A stretch of 64,000 nt of DNA from Pilasporangium apinafurcum (GCA_001600495.1 BCKE01000062.1:168790-232789); one strand, 5' to 3'; shown: positions 1 through 11,506, counted from the first letter of the stretch. Notes: generated by a model from the sequence alone, not told the origin. A program made the numbers and translations.

Positions 1-1071
1 TTTATCCTACAGTCGTCGTCATAAAACATCCACCCAAAGTGGATCTTGAGCAAAATAGAAGTGGAGCGTATCGCAATAAGCGGCGGACAAGGGTGAAGAA
101 GTAGCGAATACATAATAAGGTCGTTGTCTGAAGCGATGTTCCGTATCGCAGAGAGTAATATTGGAAATAGACAGCACGAGTTTGCTCTCTATTCTCTTTC
201 TTGAAGAGGCTGTGTAATCATCAACCCATTTCCCATATGTCTAAATGTATACGACCATAAATCATCGTGAGTTTAATCTCACGATGATGAAGATCGAACA
301 TGACAGGTGAAAACTAGCAAATCCTGTAGCAATAATACAGAAAATGGGTATTTCAGACACTTATGCCACGTTCGATGACGAGATAGTAGCAATTACGTGA
401 TGAGATCATTTGAGTTGTTCTATCCTGTATGGTTTCCCAATTATGCGCACAATTTGCATTCGCTCAATTCCCACAAGGGTAATTTGAAGTAGATAGTAAT
501 TGGTAAAAGGAAAGCTATGTTTGATAAACCTTGACATAAGATGAAAACGTAAAGGATACGGTATCCATGAGAGGCTTTGCTGATTGGAATTATGCGCTCC
601 AATATGCTGGGGTATTCACAACAACAACAAAGATGATATTATGGGAGCATTATCATCATTGCCATTGTTATCGAACAAGGGTTTACATTCTTCTCGTAAA
701 ATTACAGAACGGTGTAAGAAATATTCGTTTGTTACCGCGAAACATTTCTTATACAGTTGTTAGATTTCAGTAACAAACGATGAAAAATACGTTGTTAAGC
801 AACTTCAACATACGCCTATATGGGAACAGAAGAAAATGCGCAATCAGCGCGGATCGTGCAGGAAACTATATGGACGAACGTTTGCATTGCTACTTCCACG
901 GAAGGCTGCGATCGGCAGCGTTGGCTGTATGTAGGCGTTTTCCATGGCGTAATATTCAGATGCCATGAGGTTGCTTTCTTCCTCATTAGAAGTACCTTTG
1001 AGACGTGACTGGTCGGGTATTTTTCGTGTTCGTAATTAGATTCAAACTAGGAGCCATAACAATTCCACTCA
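1..1071. other. Intergenic region, no gene seen
   Basis: AT-rich sequence upstream of the WW/EF-hand/ankyrin gene. Only short open frames without recognisable protein character occur. It contains one perfect hairpin at 261-288, listed separately. Confidence 0.6.
261..288. repeat. Perfect 11-bp inverted repeat (hairpin)
   Basis: The arm ATCATCGTGAG at 261-271 and its exact reverse complement at 278-288 are separated by a 6-nt AT loop. There is no T-run after it and no adjacent gene end, so a role as terminator or operator cannot be claimed. Confidence 0.7.
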
Positions 1072-4000
1072 ATGACTGAGTCTAATACATCCTACGACGA
1101 TTCAGTACCGAACAATACTGGAGAGGACAATGCTGAATATACTGCCGAGTACTGGCGGCTGGACGAAGAAGCCACCTCCTGCTTTTATGATTTGGTCCCA
1201 GAGTCTCAGGGTGCATGGGTGCCACTGAACGAACTGAGTGAACTCTGTCGCCGCATGCGCCGGCCACTTCGTGACGCCAATGAGGAGCTCCGCTTGATGA
1301 GTGAATTGGATACAACCAACCAGATGATCATTTTGCGGCATGATTTCATCACGTGGCTTCTCCAGGATATGATTCAGCAACGGCAGCTCACACAGTGGAG
1401 TGTCAATGGGCCACCAAAGCAACAAGTTCCGGTAGCCTATCCGGCGTGGGAAGAAATTGTCGAGGAACAGGAGGATGCTGTTGGAGCCAAAGCAGTCTAC
1501 TTTTACAACACCATCACGGGTGAATCGACGTGGGAACTGCCCAGTTTCATCAAGTGTCTGTGGGACCATATCACTGAGGTTATGGACAGACAGGCAACCT
1601 TCAATGAAGAGAGTGATACGCAAGAAGAAGAAGGAGTCGAAATGCTGGATCAATTGCATCTGTTGTTCACGAAGCATGATGACGATCGATCGGGGACGTT
1701 GGATATAACGGAATTCGAGGATTTGTGTGTCGCAATCGGCCAATCGCTCAATGGACGTGAAGGTGTCCTCGCCTTGATGAATGAGGTGGATCCATACAGC
1801 AGCTATGAGGTGGTAGTTTCCTGGGACGCACTACGTGCCTACTGGATTACCAATGCGCCGTTCCAACGACGCACTCGCCTCACGGGATGCTACAGTTCCT
1901 GGGAACAAATCGACGTGCTAAACCAGTGCAACACTCCAGTATCGTTTCGTCATATAGTCACACTGCAAGAGCGATGGAATCACCCCGCAATGGAAGCCAA
2001 GGTCGTCGAGGTGTTGCGTACGCTCTTTCCGAGCAGCAAACTGGATTGGAATAAGAAAGTTGAGTTATTTTGCGATCTTCAATTCCAGCAACAAGAAGGG
2101 AATGCAACCACGATCGCTACAGCCGTTCATGATGACGGAAAGGAGACGCGACGATGGAGTATCTCGCAAGTTCGACGCGTGTTATCACAATTTGACCACC
2201 AAATTGGGAATCGGATGCATGTGAAAGCAGCGATCAACCAAATCCAGCAGCGATTCGGAAGTCACGGGCAAGAACAAGACGAAGACTCAGTCACGAAGCC
2301 GCCAACAAGCTCAGCTTGGCTAGAGGAAGCGTGTCTCGTTCGCTGGCTGATGTATTGCATCAAAAAAGTTGAGATGCGTGGGTGGGAGGAGGTCGTTGAT
2401 GCCGCTACCGGTCAAGTGTACTACTACCACGAAGACAGTGGTGAGACACAATGGGACCCTCCACACTTAATGGACCAGATGTCGCAGCTATTGACCAAGT
2501 TTGGCGGATCATCGACGACTAGTGCTAATGCTGATTCAGCTGAAAAAAAAATCACTCGCATTTTTCGTCACTATGACATCGATGAGAGCGGGACGATCAC
2601 GTTCGATGAATTCCAACGTTTTTACCGTGCATTGTTGGGTTCGAATGATGCAGATATCAGCAATGACAGCAAGATTCAGCAAGTATTTAATGTCTTAGAT
2701 ACAAGTGGAGATGGAAACGTTAGTCTTGAGGAGTTTCTGCTCTGGTGGCGGACCAAACTGCAGCTTGAAGAAGAAGAAAGCGAAGAAAGCAAACGCGAGA
2801 AAAAATATACGAGATGGCGTGACGTGGCGACATCCTTTCTGGAAAACACCAATGCCTTGATTGTTCACAGTAACTCAGTTATCGCGCCAACTTCCATGAT
2901 CGACGATACTGACGCCCATAATCAGTTCTTCTTTGAGTCCATGTTGCTACCTCGGTTAGTGGAGGTGCTTGGAGAATACCAACTAAAAGGAATCGCTTAT
3001 CGATTAGCATTGAATGAATTGGTCACGGATCTTGACCAAGAAATTGCTTTAGAAACGTTTCTACATTGGTACGAACGCTTTGAGGCGATAGAACAAGAGA
3101 AAAAAGAGATTGAAGCGGCGAAAGCCAAGGCACAAGCCGAACTACTTTCACAGGAAGCCAAGAAGAAAGCCAAAGAGCAGAAACGCAGCAAGAGAAAGCC
3201 GCAATACAAGGCAGGTGAACTGGACCATGATGCAGACGACGAAGCTGCGACACGTGCGAAGCAAATCGAAGCGCTCTTTAAGGCGTTCGATAGCAATGGA
3301 TCAGGATTTTTGGACGAGGCGGAGCTGCAAAATCTGGTCAAAGCCTTGGGTCATGAGATGGATCGTAGACAAGTCCATCAAATGATGCAAGTAATCGATA
3401 TGAGTGGCGACAATCAAGTGAGTCTGGACGAGTTTACTCGCTTTTGGAATGCGTTCGAACGTAAACAAACCACAGTTTCTAGTCCATATAAAGCGCAGGA
3501 AACTACAGCGACTATGCCGCTATCGATTGGATCGCAGCTTCAATTAGATAAAGAGCATGCTGGCGGTGTAGAAACCAAGAAGCGTCTTTTATTGATGGAA
3601 ACGAAAACCAATCTCGCTGTGGAGTTAGAAATAGCCAAAGAGCGCGCTCTTAAGTTCTCACTAGACGATTTCAAAGATGCAATTAGTGACTGGAAAGACG
3701 AGTTGATGGATAAACGTAGTGCCCAAAAGAAGAAACAACCCGCTGCAGTGGTCGCACGTGAAGAAAAGCGGAAACGGTACGCGTTTATCCCAACACGCAA
3801 GCGACGGTATGCATACTTTGACGTCACATGGATAGAGCCAGAGGTTGTGGATTGCGTCGTCGATATCATTCGCCAAATTGCCAGAGAAACACGTCCACTG
3901 ATGCGACCGGAAGCAGCTCAGCGCATTCAGGCGCTCACGCGTGGGTATCTCGCTATGTTACGCGTAGATCGAATTATTTGCGACCGCTTCCAGACCCACA

Positions 4001-6237
4001 TTGACCTTCACACACAATTCTCCTACTATGTGGATAGGCAAACAGGTACAGTCCATCTCCAACGACCCGTGTATCGGGCGAATCGATCGTCTGTGGCGCC
4101 ATTCGATTTGGATGACTGCGAAACCAAATCCGAAATCTACCACTTTGTCAAGAAGGCGAGTGAAATGGACGCCAAAAAGCGGTTTTATGATCGCAATTCA
4201 TTTGCTTACGGATTGGCCACAAGTAAAGCAGCTCCAAACATTATGGAAGAACGCAACCGCTTCTACGTGCCTGCTGCATTCTACATCTATGATGTGGTCC
4301 AACTCGTACAACGGAGGATCTTGGGTAGTATTTGGACGGCGTTACGTGCGCGTGAGTTCACTTTGATCCAACTCATCGCGCAACGTCATCGTCGGCAACT
4401 TCAACATCATAGCAGTGAAGTAGCTGCATATTTGCCGCTCCATTTCGTCGTTCGTCATGCGGATTTCCCGATTCAAGTAATTCATACGATAGTGAATGGT
4501 TATCGTGACGGTTGCGTGGAGGTGGACGCGTTTGGGATGACGCCACTGCATCTGGCGTTGCGTGAAAAGCGGTCTTCATTGGAGCTGATGGACTTGCTAA
4601 CTCGAATGAGACCGTTGGAAAATTCTGTGATAATTAATAAAAAGATAAAGAAGAAAAGTATCTGGGAGATGCAAACGCAATGCGGCGACACACCGTTGCA
4701 TACTGCAGTTGTGCATGGCGTCTCATCTGAAATGATTAGGTGGATCCTTAACCGCAACGAGTTGCAACAAAGTCCAGAGGTTGTTGGAATCCTGAACAGC
4801 AAGGGCGAAGCAGCTTTCCACGTAAGCGTCAAACGATTTCGTCCGTGCTCTCAACAAGCGAAATCAACAATCTTGGCATTCCTGAGGCTCGCGGATCCAA
4901 ACATGCTGTGCTGCTTGAGAACAAAAAAAGGAGATTTACCGCTGCATTTGGCGATGGATGGTTTTAACGACTGGAAGATGAACAACAAGACTTCTGAGCA
5001 TGAAGAAACGTACAGCCAGCAACAGCATGATTGGGCGTTGCTGGTCAATATCCTGATTACGCATTTCCCACATGCATTGATACTGAAACGCAAGTCGAAC
5101 GGTTTACTTCCTATCCATTTAGCGATCAAATACGAAATGCCAAATGAGTTGGTGACTCAGATTTTCACGTTGACTATGCAAGAAATTCAGGCAAACTACT
5201 CCCCACATACAGAACAAACATCGCTGGACATGACAACGATAGCAGAAACCCGAATGACGTTGTTGCATTACGTGCTTCTCCATCAGCCCAGCGCAACTTG
5301 TGTTGTTAGCTGCATTTTAGAAGCAATGCCACATGCCTGTCGAATTCAATGCCTTCCCAACAACGAGATACCCTTGCATTTTGCAGCAGGATCGCAGAGA
5401 GATCCCAATAACAGTGACATTATCACAGCACTCTGCAATGTTTACGCTCATGGATGTCAAATATACAATAAGAAGCACGAATTACCGCTGCACTTGGCCA
5501 TCACTAGTGGCAAGAGCGTTCAAGTAATTAAGATCTTGCTCCAATATTGCGGTACTGTTCTCACAAATAAACATGAACGCGATGGCTTTCGCGCGTTAGT
5601 GATGGCAGCCAACACAAAAACGCCCGAATACAATGTGATACTGGCTTTGCTAGACGTGACGCCATCCCAACGCTTGACAGCTTCAGATCTGAAGAATCGA
5701 CCCGTGACTCCACTCTACGCACTTTCCTTGCGAACATGTAGCAAAGAGATCAATCAACATCGTATTCCAGAGATATTCGCGGAGAAATTTGAGCAAATAG
5801 AGGATGAAGACGTGTACTTTTTGTCCATGGCGAAAGCCAAGATGCGTAAGCAGCACCATTGCCCCAATGCAAAATGGGAGTTTGCCAAGATCATCGACTT
5901 GATGGAAAGAAATCCGTCGGACGATGCCGTGATGCAGCGATCGTTGTTAGCAATTAACAAGAAATTGCAGACGATGACTGAGGTTATTCAAATGAAATCT
6001 CCACACCACACCCAAAAGATCGACCAACAAATAGAGCAGCAGCAGAACAATATTGTCGAAACCGTGACACTCGATCCCGAATTGATGCTCGTACGGAAAC
6101 TCCATCAAATCATGTACGAATTCCCCATGAATGCACGGATTCAATTGCTCGGACAGGCCGTTCTGAAAAAGCTCTTCCCCACAGCGTTTGCGAAAGCGTC
6201 ATACAAAGCTAAGATCGATCCATACTTTGATTTATAG
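1072..6237 (+). CDS. Large WW / EF-hand / IQ / ankyrin multidomain protein
   Basis: A single uninterrupted frame of 1721 residues. In order I see: a WW-like segment near residues 125-158 (WEEIV...YFYNTITGESTWELP), an EF-hand-like loop near 200-225 (DDDRSGTLDITEF), a second, more typical WW near 432-462 (GWEEVVDAATGQVYYYHEDS), an EF-hand pair near 490-565 (DIDESGTITFDEF and DTSGDGNVSLEEF), a second pair near 735-805 (DSNGSGFLDEAEL and DMSGDNQVSLDEF), a charged helical stretch, an IQ-like motif near 946-965 (AAQRIQALTRGYLAM), then degenerate ankyrin repeats from about 1120 to 1510 (TPLHLALREKRSSLELM, LPLHLAITSGKSVQVIKILL). EF-hands bind calcium, IQ motifs bind calmodulin-type proteins, WW domains bind proline-rich peptides and ankyrin repeats bind proteins. 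A calcium-responsive scaffold is my inference. No catalytic domain, signal peptide or membrane segment is visible. The ATG at 1072 is the first in frame. Confidence 0.9.
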   Translation: MTESNTSYDDSVPNNTGEDNAEYTAEYWRLDEEATSCFYDLVPESQGAWVPLNELSELCRRMRRPLRDANEELRLMSELDTTNQMIILRHDFITWLLQDMIQQRQLTQWSVNGPPKQQVPVAYPAWEEIVEEQEDAVGAKAVYFYNTITGESTWELPSFIKCLWDHITEVMDRQATFNEESDTQEEEGVEMLDQLHLLFTKHDDDRSGTLDITEFEDLCVAIGQSLNGREGVLALMNEVDPYSSYEVVVSWDALRAYWITNAPFQRRTRLTGCYSSWEQIDVLNQCNTPVSFRHIVTLQERWNHPAMEAKVVEVLRTLFPSSKLDWNKKVELFCDLQFQQQEGNATTIATAVHDDGKETRRWSISQVRRVLSQFDHQIGNRMHVKAAINQIQQRFGSHGQEQDEDSVTKPPTSSAWLEEACLVRWLMYCIKKVEMRGWEEVVDAATGQVYYYHEDSGETQWDPPHLMDQMSQLLTKFGGSSTTSANADSAEKKITRIFRHYDIDESGTITFDEFQRFYRALLGSNDADISNDSKIQQVFNVLDTSGDGNVSLEEFLLWWRTKLQLEEEESEESKREKKYTRWRDVATSFLENTNALIVHSNSVIAPTSMIDDTDAHNQFFFESMLLPRLVEVLGEYQLKGIAYRLALNELVTDLDQEIALETFLHWYERFEAIEQEKKEIEAAKAKAQAELLSQEAKKKAKEQKRSKRKPQYKAGELDHDADDEAATRAKQIEALFKAFDSNGSGFLDEAELQNLVKALGHEMDRRQVHQMMQVIDMSGDNQVSLDEFTRFWNAFERKQTTVSSPYKAQETTATMPLSIGSQLQLDKEHAGGVETKKRLLLMETKTNLAVELEIAKERALKFSLDDFKDAISDWKDELMDKRSAQKKKQPAAVVAREEKRKRYAFIPTRKRRYAYFDVTWIEPEVVDCVVDIIRQIARETRPLMRPEAAQRIQALTRGYLAMLRVDRIICDRFQTHIDLHTQFSYYVDRQTGTVHLQRPVYRANRSSVAPFDLDDCETKSEIYHFVKKASEMDAKKRFYDRNSFAYGLATSKAAPNIMEERNRFYVPAAFYIYDVVQLVQRRILGSIWTALRAREFTLIQLIAQRHRRQLQHHSSEVAAYLPLHFVVRHADFPIQVIHTIVNGYRDGCVEVDAFGMTPLHLALREKRSSLELMDLLTRMRPLENSVIINKKIKKKSIWEMQTQCGDTPLHTAVVHGVSSEMIRWILNRNELQQSPEVVGILNSKGEAAFHVSVKRFRPCSQQAKSTILAFLRLADPNMLCCLRTKKGDLPLHLAMDGFNDWKMNNKTSEHEETYSQQQHDWALLVNILITHFPHALILKRKSNGLLPIHLAIKYEMPNELVTQIFTLTMQEIQANYSPHTEQTSLDMTTIAETRMTLLHYVLLHQPSATCVVSCILEAMPHACRIQCLPNNEIPLHFAAGSQRDPNNSDIITALCNVYAHGCQIYNKKHELPLHLAITSGKSVQVIKILLQYCGTVLTNKHERDGFRALVMAANTKTPEYNVILALLDVTPSQRLTASDLKNRPVTPLYALSLRTCSKEINQHRIPEIFAEKFEQIEDEDVYFLSMAKAKMRKQHHCPNAKWEFAKIIDLMERNPSDDAVMQRSLLAINKKLQTMTEVIQMKSPHHTQKIDQQIEQQQNNIVETVTLDPELMLVRKLHQIMYEFPMNARIQLLGQAVLKKLFPTAFAKASYKAKIDPYFDL

Positions 6238-6991
6238 GAGAAAGCGGATGGAGATAAAAAAAATACAAACTTTTGCCAGTGGAATGGACAAGGTGTGCTG
6301 TAACTGATAAAGAGAAATATCTCATAGTTCGGTTGAAAAGCCGTCACGCACCGTTGTATCAGTCTATTTCCATTGAGAACCAAATTACACTTTCATAAGT
6401 TCCTCTGCGATGAGTAAGCACATTTTATCCACTTGCGTCCAGTTCAATATGATTACGCTTGTACGAGCCAAGGCGGTGAAGATGTCTTGATTGTTTTTGC
6501 CTCAGCTTGTGGGTGAAGATGGTTAGCCCCAGACAGTAATCAGTTCGTCTCCTTCTGATCACTGAATCGGTTGATTATCTTCGACACCAGGATCCATTAC
6601 GATATGCAAGCACATTTACTCGAGAGATTTCTTCATACAAACTGTGTGGTACAGTAGAGCAATGCTTCAATGCAACAACGGGCCGCTCGATCAATAAGGT
6701 AGTTGGAAAACAATATGTACTCATCGTAGTGATTCCTGTAGTTGGATATATGTCCTTCTCGGGAAAGTAAACGGCAGAGAACGCTATGACCAACAGCCAT
6801 AGCTCTTTCCTGGATCGCAAACTGGAAAAGGCAAATTAGGGAGGCTTAGAGAGGTCAGGATTGCTGGATTTGGTGTATACAGACATCTAAAGTCGCGCCA
6901 AATATTTATCAGGAATGCATAAACCCAACTGCAAGGGTAAGTCAAGCACACCAAGCACCTGGAGTTGAGTATTTTGACCTTTAATCGATTA
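6238..6991. other. Intergenic region, no gene seen
   Basis: About 750 bases between two convergent genes. No frame has protein-family character and no repeat was noticed. Confidence 0.5.
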
Positions 6992-8724
6992 TTAAGTTTC
7001 TTCGGATTTCTGCAAGTAGTGACTCAGCTGCCTGTACTGTTGAGCTATTGCGGCCATGTGTGCAGCCAAGTCTACATCATTGGACATAGTATGAGTCAAT
7101 ACCAGGACGATAACGATCGCAATGTTCACGTACATGGAAAGTGCTTGGTGAAGATGCTCAATCGATTGCTCCATGGCATCCTTCTTAAACTTGTCGCGAT
7201 GGTCTTCGTACAAAATTTTGCCAATTTGGAAATGCAAGAGCCCTCGTGATGGAAACTTGAATCTTGGCAGGATCCATTCTGTTGCATGTAGCTCCTCCAT
7301 AAAGTACTTTAGCGAATTATCGAATATATTTGGAAAATTCCTAGCCTTCATCTCCATGAGGAAGTTGCCTATTTCACGTGCCAGCGTTGCCCGTTGCGTA
7401 TTCCTTGGATGTAGTTGTGCCGCCAGGATCCACGCACGTTGATAGTTTATCCACCGATCTGAACTGGTAAGTCGGTTCTTGGAGTTACCAATTTTTTCAA
7501 GGGATACAAGCTCTTGTTCAATATGACGTAGTTCTGCGATACTTCTCTCAGTGCCGCACTTTTTGCACGGGCAAGTGTCATCTCGACCATTTGATTCGAC
7601 GATAGCAACAACAACGCCCTTGGAATTGCATTTCTTGTCTAAACAAGCAAATCCATCAAGATACCAATCCTCACGACTTGGATCCGCACACGAAGTTTCA
7701 CAACGATCGCATTGACACTGAAAAAAATATGACTGTTGCAGGGCAAACTGCCGTTTGGGTGTGGATTCTAACAATTCTACATAGGAGATCTAGGCAATGA
7801 AAGCAAACACAAATCAGTCTGGTTATCCATGCATCAGAATTTTGTTTTACCAATATGGAGGTAAATTCATAATAAGGTTCACCGTAAGTTCTTGACCTGG
7901 CAGAAGATCTTCAATCGCATGCACCATCATTTCCTGTCCCATGAAACTCACGATGCAATTCGGTGCACACGAATGGTTAAAAAGCGCTCCATGTGGGAAC
8001 AATCCAATACCTAGTGGTGCGTTCATGTCATCTGAGATTGAAAAAGCATTGCAGTTCACACGGCCAAACAGCAATTGAACCTGTGCCGCCCACTTCTCAG
8101 CAAATGTTTCGAAATCAAGTTGCTCGGTGTTGAACTTAGAGCGTGACAATAAAAGCAGCACCAACTGTGCCATTTCTGCATACTGCTTTTGCTTGTTCAG
8201 CGGATGATCGTCTACAAAATATGTACAACAGGAAAGCAAAAATATGAGGATGACTCACCTAGAAGGGATCGTGTGAATGTAAATAGATACTTACCAAAAT
8301 GGTGGCATAGTTGTAGCACCTCCTGATGCTCACCTTTGTCTACCATGCCACCATTTAAGTACAACTTCGCGGCGATTCGAGCGACCAGCAGCACCGTCGG
8401 TACCACTTGTGCGGCTGCTTCTTTTGGAATCTGCCTCCAAGCGCCGCATTCTTTGCCATGATTACCGTCTTGCCAGTCCAGTTGCTGGCATTTCCGTGTG
8501 CAATATTTGACTTGTCGACACCCTCCACATCGAAAAAGTTGAACGTTGGTGGCTGTCGAGGCACTGGTGAAGCACCAATTGCAGGCAGAGCGGGCAATGG
8601 CTGCGTACGCGCGCGTACGTAGTACACACGTTCCCGCGCGAATCTTCTTGGTGGCCACAGCGCTGCGTCCTTTTTCTGGGTGGTGGACTTCGCCGTACAT
8701 TGATGCAGAGCTCTTCAGTGTCAT
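6992..8724 (-). CDS. SET-MYND (SMYD-type) protein methyltransferase
   Basis: Three exons on the minus strand: 8724-8295, 8211-7883 and 7789-6992, joined by consensus introns (donors GTAAGT and GTGAAC), giving 518 residues in phase. The N-terminal part is the first half of a SET domain interrupted by a MYND zinc finger (CNWC ... CGGCRQVKYCTRKCQ ... HGKEC), as in SMYD enzymes. Exon 2 carries the SET signature NHSCAPNC. The exon 2-3 junction reads GQELTISYVELLE, a classic SMYD motif, which decides the acceptor. A post-SET cysteine cluster follows (CQCDRCE), then a helical C-terminal region. SMYD proteins transfer methyl from S-adenosylmethionine to lysines of histones or other proteins; the substrate here is unknown. 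An in-frame TTG lies upstream of the chosen ATG at 8724, so an extra 5' exon is possible. Confidence 0.88.
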
Positions 8725-10070
8725 TTCTACTTGTGTGACCAAATGTTGGTCGTCATTTTATCTTCATATTATTGGATAAAATTATATTATATAATCTTTT
8801 AATTGGTTAAAAATAATTGGATGGAAATCAGATAATTTTGGATACATTTTGGTGGAGTGATGCATGGATGAAAGGCAAGACGCTGACAAGCTTCCACAGC
8901 GTGTTTCTCTTGATACAATAAACAAGCCGGGCATCTGCGTGTGCTCGAGTTAATTGATCATGCTTCACACTACTAACATTATCTTGTTTAGCCATCAAAA
9001 GAGCGAGGTGACTAAGGCGAAACTGCTGAAACCCAAGGGCTTCTTCATATAGGTGCTGTACAGCACTAGGTAATGATTATCAGTCGACTTACGCGCTTGA
9101 GCTTCCAAAACCTAGTTGAAGAATCGATGGGTAGCCGACTCAACTACCATTATTGTCCAGTTTAGTTTTGAAACTATATGGTTACGACTCCGTGTATACG
9201 TACCACAGTCGGTAGTTGGTCACATTGTCGAGACAGCGGTCGAAAGACGATTGCTGGTATATCGGAGTGGATTCCTGCAACGCTTGAATGTTCTCTCTCA
9301 GCAGATAAAAGAGAAGAATGCTACTGTGACCGGAACATCTGCGGCAACAAGCGAGGGTTAGCCGTTTGCGACAAGAAGATTCACTTCATTTCTTTCGCGC
9401 GAAATGAAACAATAAGGAATATTGTGGAAGCCCGATTAATAGATGAGAGGGATATGGCGAGAGTGTACATTGACTCTCTTGACAATAAGATCCAGACAGG
9501 TGTCCGTTATGATTGATGTGCAAACCACACTTATGACGTAAACAGCACTGAGCCGTGTGACTAGTTGCCACAGAAAAAAACGACCATAAAATTCTGTATA
9601 CTATATAAATGTAGACCATGCGACATAGGTTGTACGTTAACAAGCATCTAAAGTCATTGACGTCGCCACAATAAAGGAAGCAGCAGCGGTTCGATGTGAC
9701 TTCATGTTATTCGATGCAAGAGCCCGCAGCAAAGTGCTAGACTAGCAATAGTGCTTCCATGTACCCTACTCGTGGAGACACGTCATGGTATACATTGTCA
9801 AAGAGATTATTCGGATAATAAACAAATTTATAGGAGATCAAATACCGACGGTTTATTATCCGGATAGCTGAATTGTCTAGTCTGTGACACTAGCGCCACG
9901 TGGGATGCGCTGCCCAAAGATGGACTCGCCATCTGCTGAGACCACATCTTTCGATTTCGTAAGCGCTTTTGACCCCTCCCCTCCCCTACCTCATTCGTTA
10001 CGCTTTGATCATCAACAAGCGACGCATTTCACTCTCGCTCCTTTCTTCCTTGCTTTCTTCTCACTCCCAA
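8725..10070. other. Intergenic region, no gene seen
   Basis: About 1.35 kb between the SMYD gene and the first glutathione transferase. An open frame of 112 codons at 9178-9516 (ATG at its first codon) has no recognisable family character. The only structure noted is the inverted repeat at 9812-9862. Confidence 0.5.
9812..9862. repeat. 12-bp inverted repeat with 27-bp spacer
   Basis: CGGATAATAAAC at 9812-9823 is exactly reverse-complemented at 9851-9862. It lies about 250 bases upstream of glutathione transferase 1. It could be a factor-binding site or a short mobile-element scar; nothing decides between these. Confidence 0.55.
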
Positions 10071-10089
10071 TTCATTCTTCAATTTGTCC
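10071..10089 (+). promoter_or_regulatory. Oomycete initiator plus flanking promoter element
   Basis: TTCATTCT followed by CAATTTGTC fits both published oomycete core-promoter elements: INR (YTCANTYY) and FPR (CAWTTTNYY), in the expected order. Transcription would start near 10074, about 43 bases before the ATG of glutathione transferase 1. It is also the best taxonomic clue in the window. Confidence 0.75.
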
Positions 10090-10116
10090 AACAACAAGAA
10101 CTCAAGATATTTCAAG

Positions 10117-10809
10117 ATGACCGTCAAACTCTACGCCAATTGGGTCAGCCAACCATGTCGTGCTGTTGGCTGGGTGCTTAAGATCAAAAATGGCGAGCAT
10201 GAGTACATCACGACTGATTTTGGCGGTCCCGTGATCAACTCGGAAGAGTTTGCAGCTATGAATCCAAACAAGTTCGTCCCAGTGATCAAGGACGATGACT
10301 TTGTGCTCTACGAGGGCAACGCCATCCTCACGTATCTGGCCGACAAGTTTGAGTGGACCGATCTCTACCCAACCGATCGCAAGGCGCGCGCAAAAATTGA
10401 TCAATACCTGCACTGGCACCACACGGGCGCTCGCTTGTTCACAATCGACATTGTGCGTCCGCTTTTCCGAAAGGCGCTACATTCTCCCTTGCCCGGAGAC
10501 GAGGAGAAGATCGCCAAAACGGATGAGGTCTTTGCCAAGGTCACCTCGCTATTGGAGCAGTTTCTGGTGAAGGATTACATTGCACAAAGCGATATACCGA
10601 CGCTTGCCGACTACGCGTGCTACTGCGAAGTAGACCAGTTGATCACGCTTGGGTTTGATTTCACGTCGTATCCGAAAGTGAACGCGTGGATTGGTCGCAT
10701 GAAAGAGATCGCGTACCATGACGAAGTGCGTGTGGCGCTTGAAGGTGTGTTTGGAAAATTGGGCATGACCGGTTCGCAGAAGAAATCTCCTGAGACGAAG
10801 CAGCCCTGA
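10117..10809 (+). CDS. Glutathione S-transferase 1 (intronless)
   Basis: Single-exon gene of 230 residues. The thioredoxin-fold N-terminus reads MTVKLYANWVSQPCRAVGW, with the SQPxRA motif of theta-like soluble glutathione transferases, a NPNKFVPVI segment containing the conserved cis-proline, and EGNAILTYLADK, which binds the gamma-glutamyl part of glutathione. An all-helical C-terminal domain follows (PTLADYACYCEVDQL). The enzyme would conjugate glutathione to electrophiles in the cytosol. It is one of four relatives in the window and the only one lacking introns. The ATG at 10117 is chosen because it aligns with the starts of the other three and follows the INR/FPR promoter; the frame extends upstream only through a TTG. 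The last 12 residues are a polar tail absent from the others. Confidence 0.93.
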   Translation: MTVKLYANWVSQPCRAVGWVLKIKNGEHEYITTDFGGPVINSEEFAAMNPNKFVPVIKDDDFVLYEGNAILTYLADKFEWTDLYPTDRKARAKIDQYLHWHHTGARLFTIDIVRPLFRKALHSPLPGDEEKIAKTDEVFAKVTSLLEQFLVKDYIAQSDIPTLADYACYCEVDQLITLGFDFTSYPKVNAWIGRMKEIAYHDEVRVALEGVFGKLGMTGSQKKSPETKQP

Positions 10810-11506
10810 ACATTTGCGCGGACGTTTTGGAACGGATTGGGCTACGTGAAGCGCCGAGGCCAGATGCGGTTGAAACAGGTCAAATCAATGCTGAAGTAGT
10901 AGAGGAAGACGTCCGCGATGTTTCGCAAAACAGCACGAATCAACACCGCATAGTGATTTCTCGTCAGTCAATCAAATTTGGGTCAGGTTTTAGCTGTTGT
11001 ATGTCGTTCCAACTAGTAAAGAAAACAAAAAAATATACAAGTACACAAAGCTACTGTGACGACATAATGCAATGGCGTATCTTGGCTTTATACGTATACA
11101 TGGTCGCTCTTTCTTCGCACATGCTATTGAATGCATCAACACATTCGCCAGGCATGTGTGACAAGATGTGGTGTGCCCAATTATGAATGCCCTTTGTTTC
11201 CACAATAAACAGTTAATTAGCCTCAACAATATAACTGATAATATCCGTTAATTATTACTTATAACTGAAAAGTTATCACTGCCATTTTGATAAAAAATCT
11301 TCCGCAATCGTGGAAAAGGTACGTGGATCGCGGCGTGACCCTTTGCATGGATCGTAGGAATAAGCATTTATTCTCTGTCCATCTCTACTTTTACTTGGCT
11401 TTGCTTTCTATCCATTCTCATCGAGTGTCATTTTTAATCTTGATCTGTTAAACATATACGGGAACTAGAGAAACAAGAAAACACCAAGCAGCAGTAAGTA
11501 GCAGTC
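10810..11506. other. Intergenic region, no gene seen
   Basis: About 700 bases between glutathione transferase 1 and glyoxalase II. Short frames only; AT-rich around 11210-11300. Confidence 0.5.

Noticed and set aside
1102-1743. 213-codon minus-strand frame
   Set aside because: Lies antisense inside the WW/EF-hand gene, has no family character, and mirrors the codon structure of the real frame.
9178-9516. 112-codon frame in a large intergenic region
   Set aside because: No domain, no splice context and no resemblance to a known family; kept as unannotated.
10084-10116. Upstream start for glutathione transferase 1
   Set aside because: The first codon is TTG and the added residues do not align with the other three copies; the region also carries the promoter.
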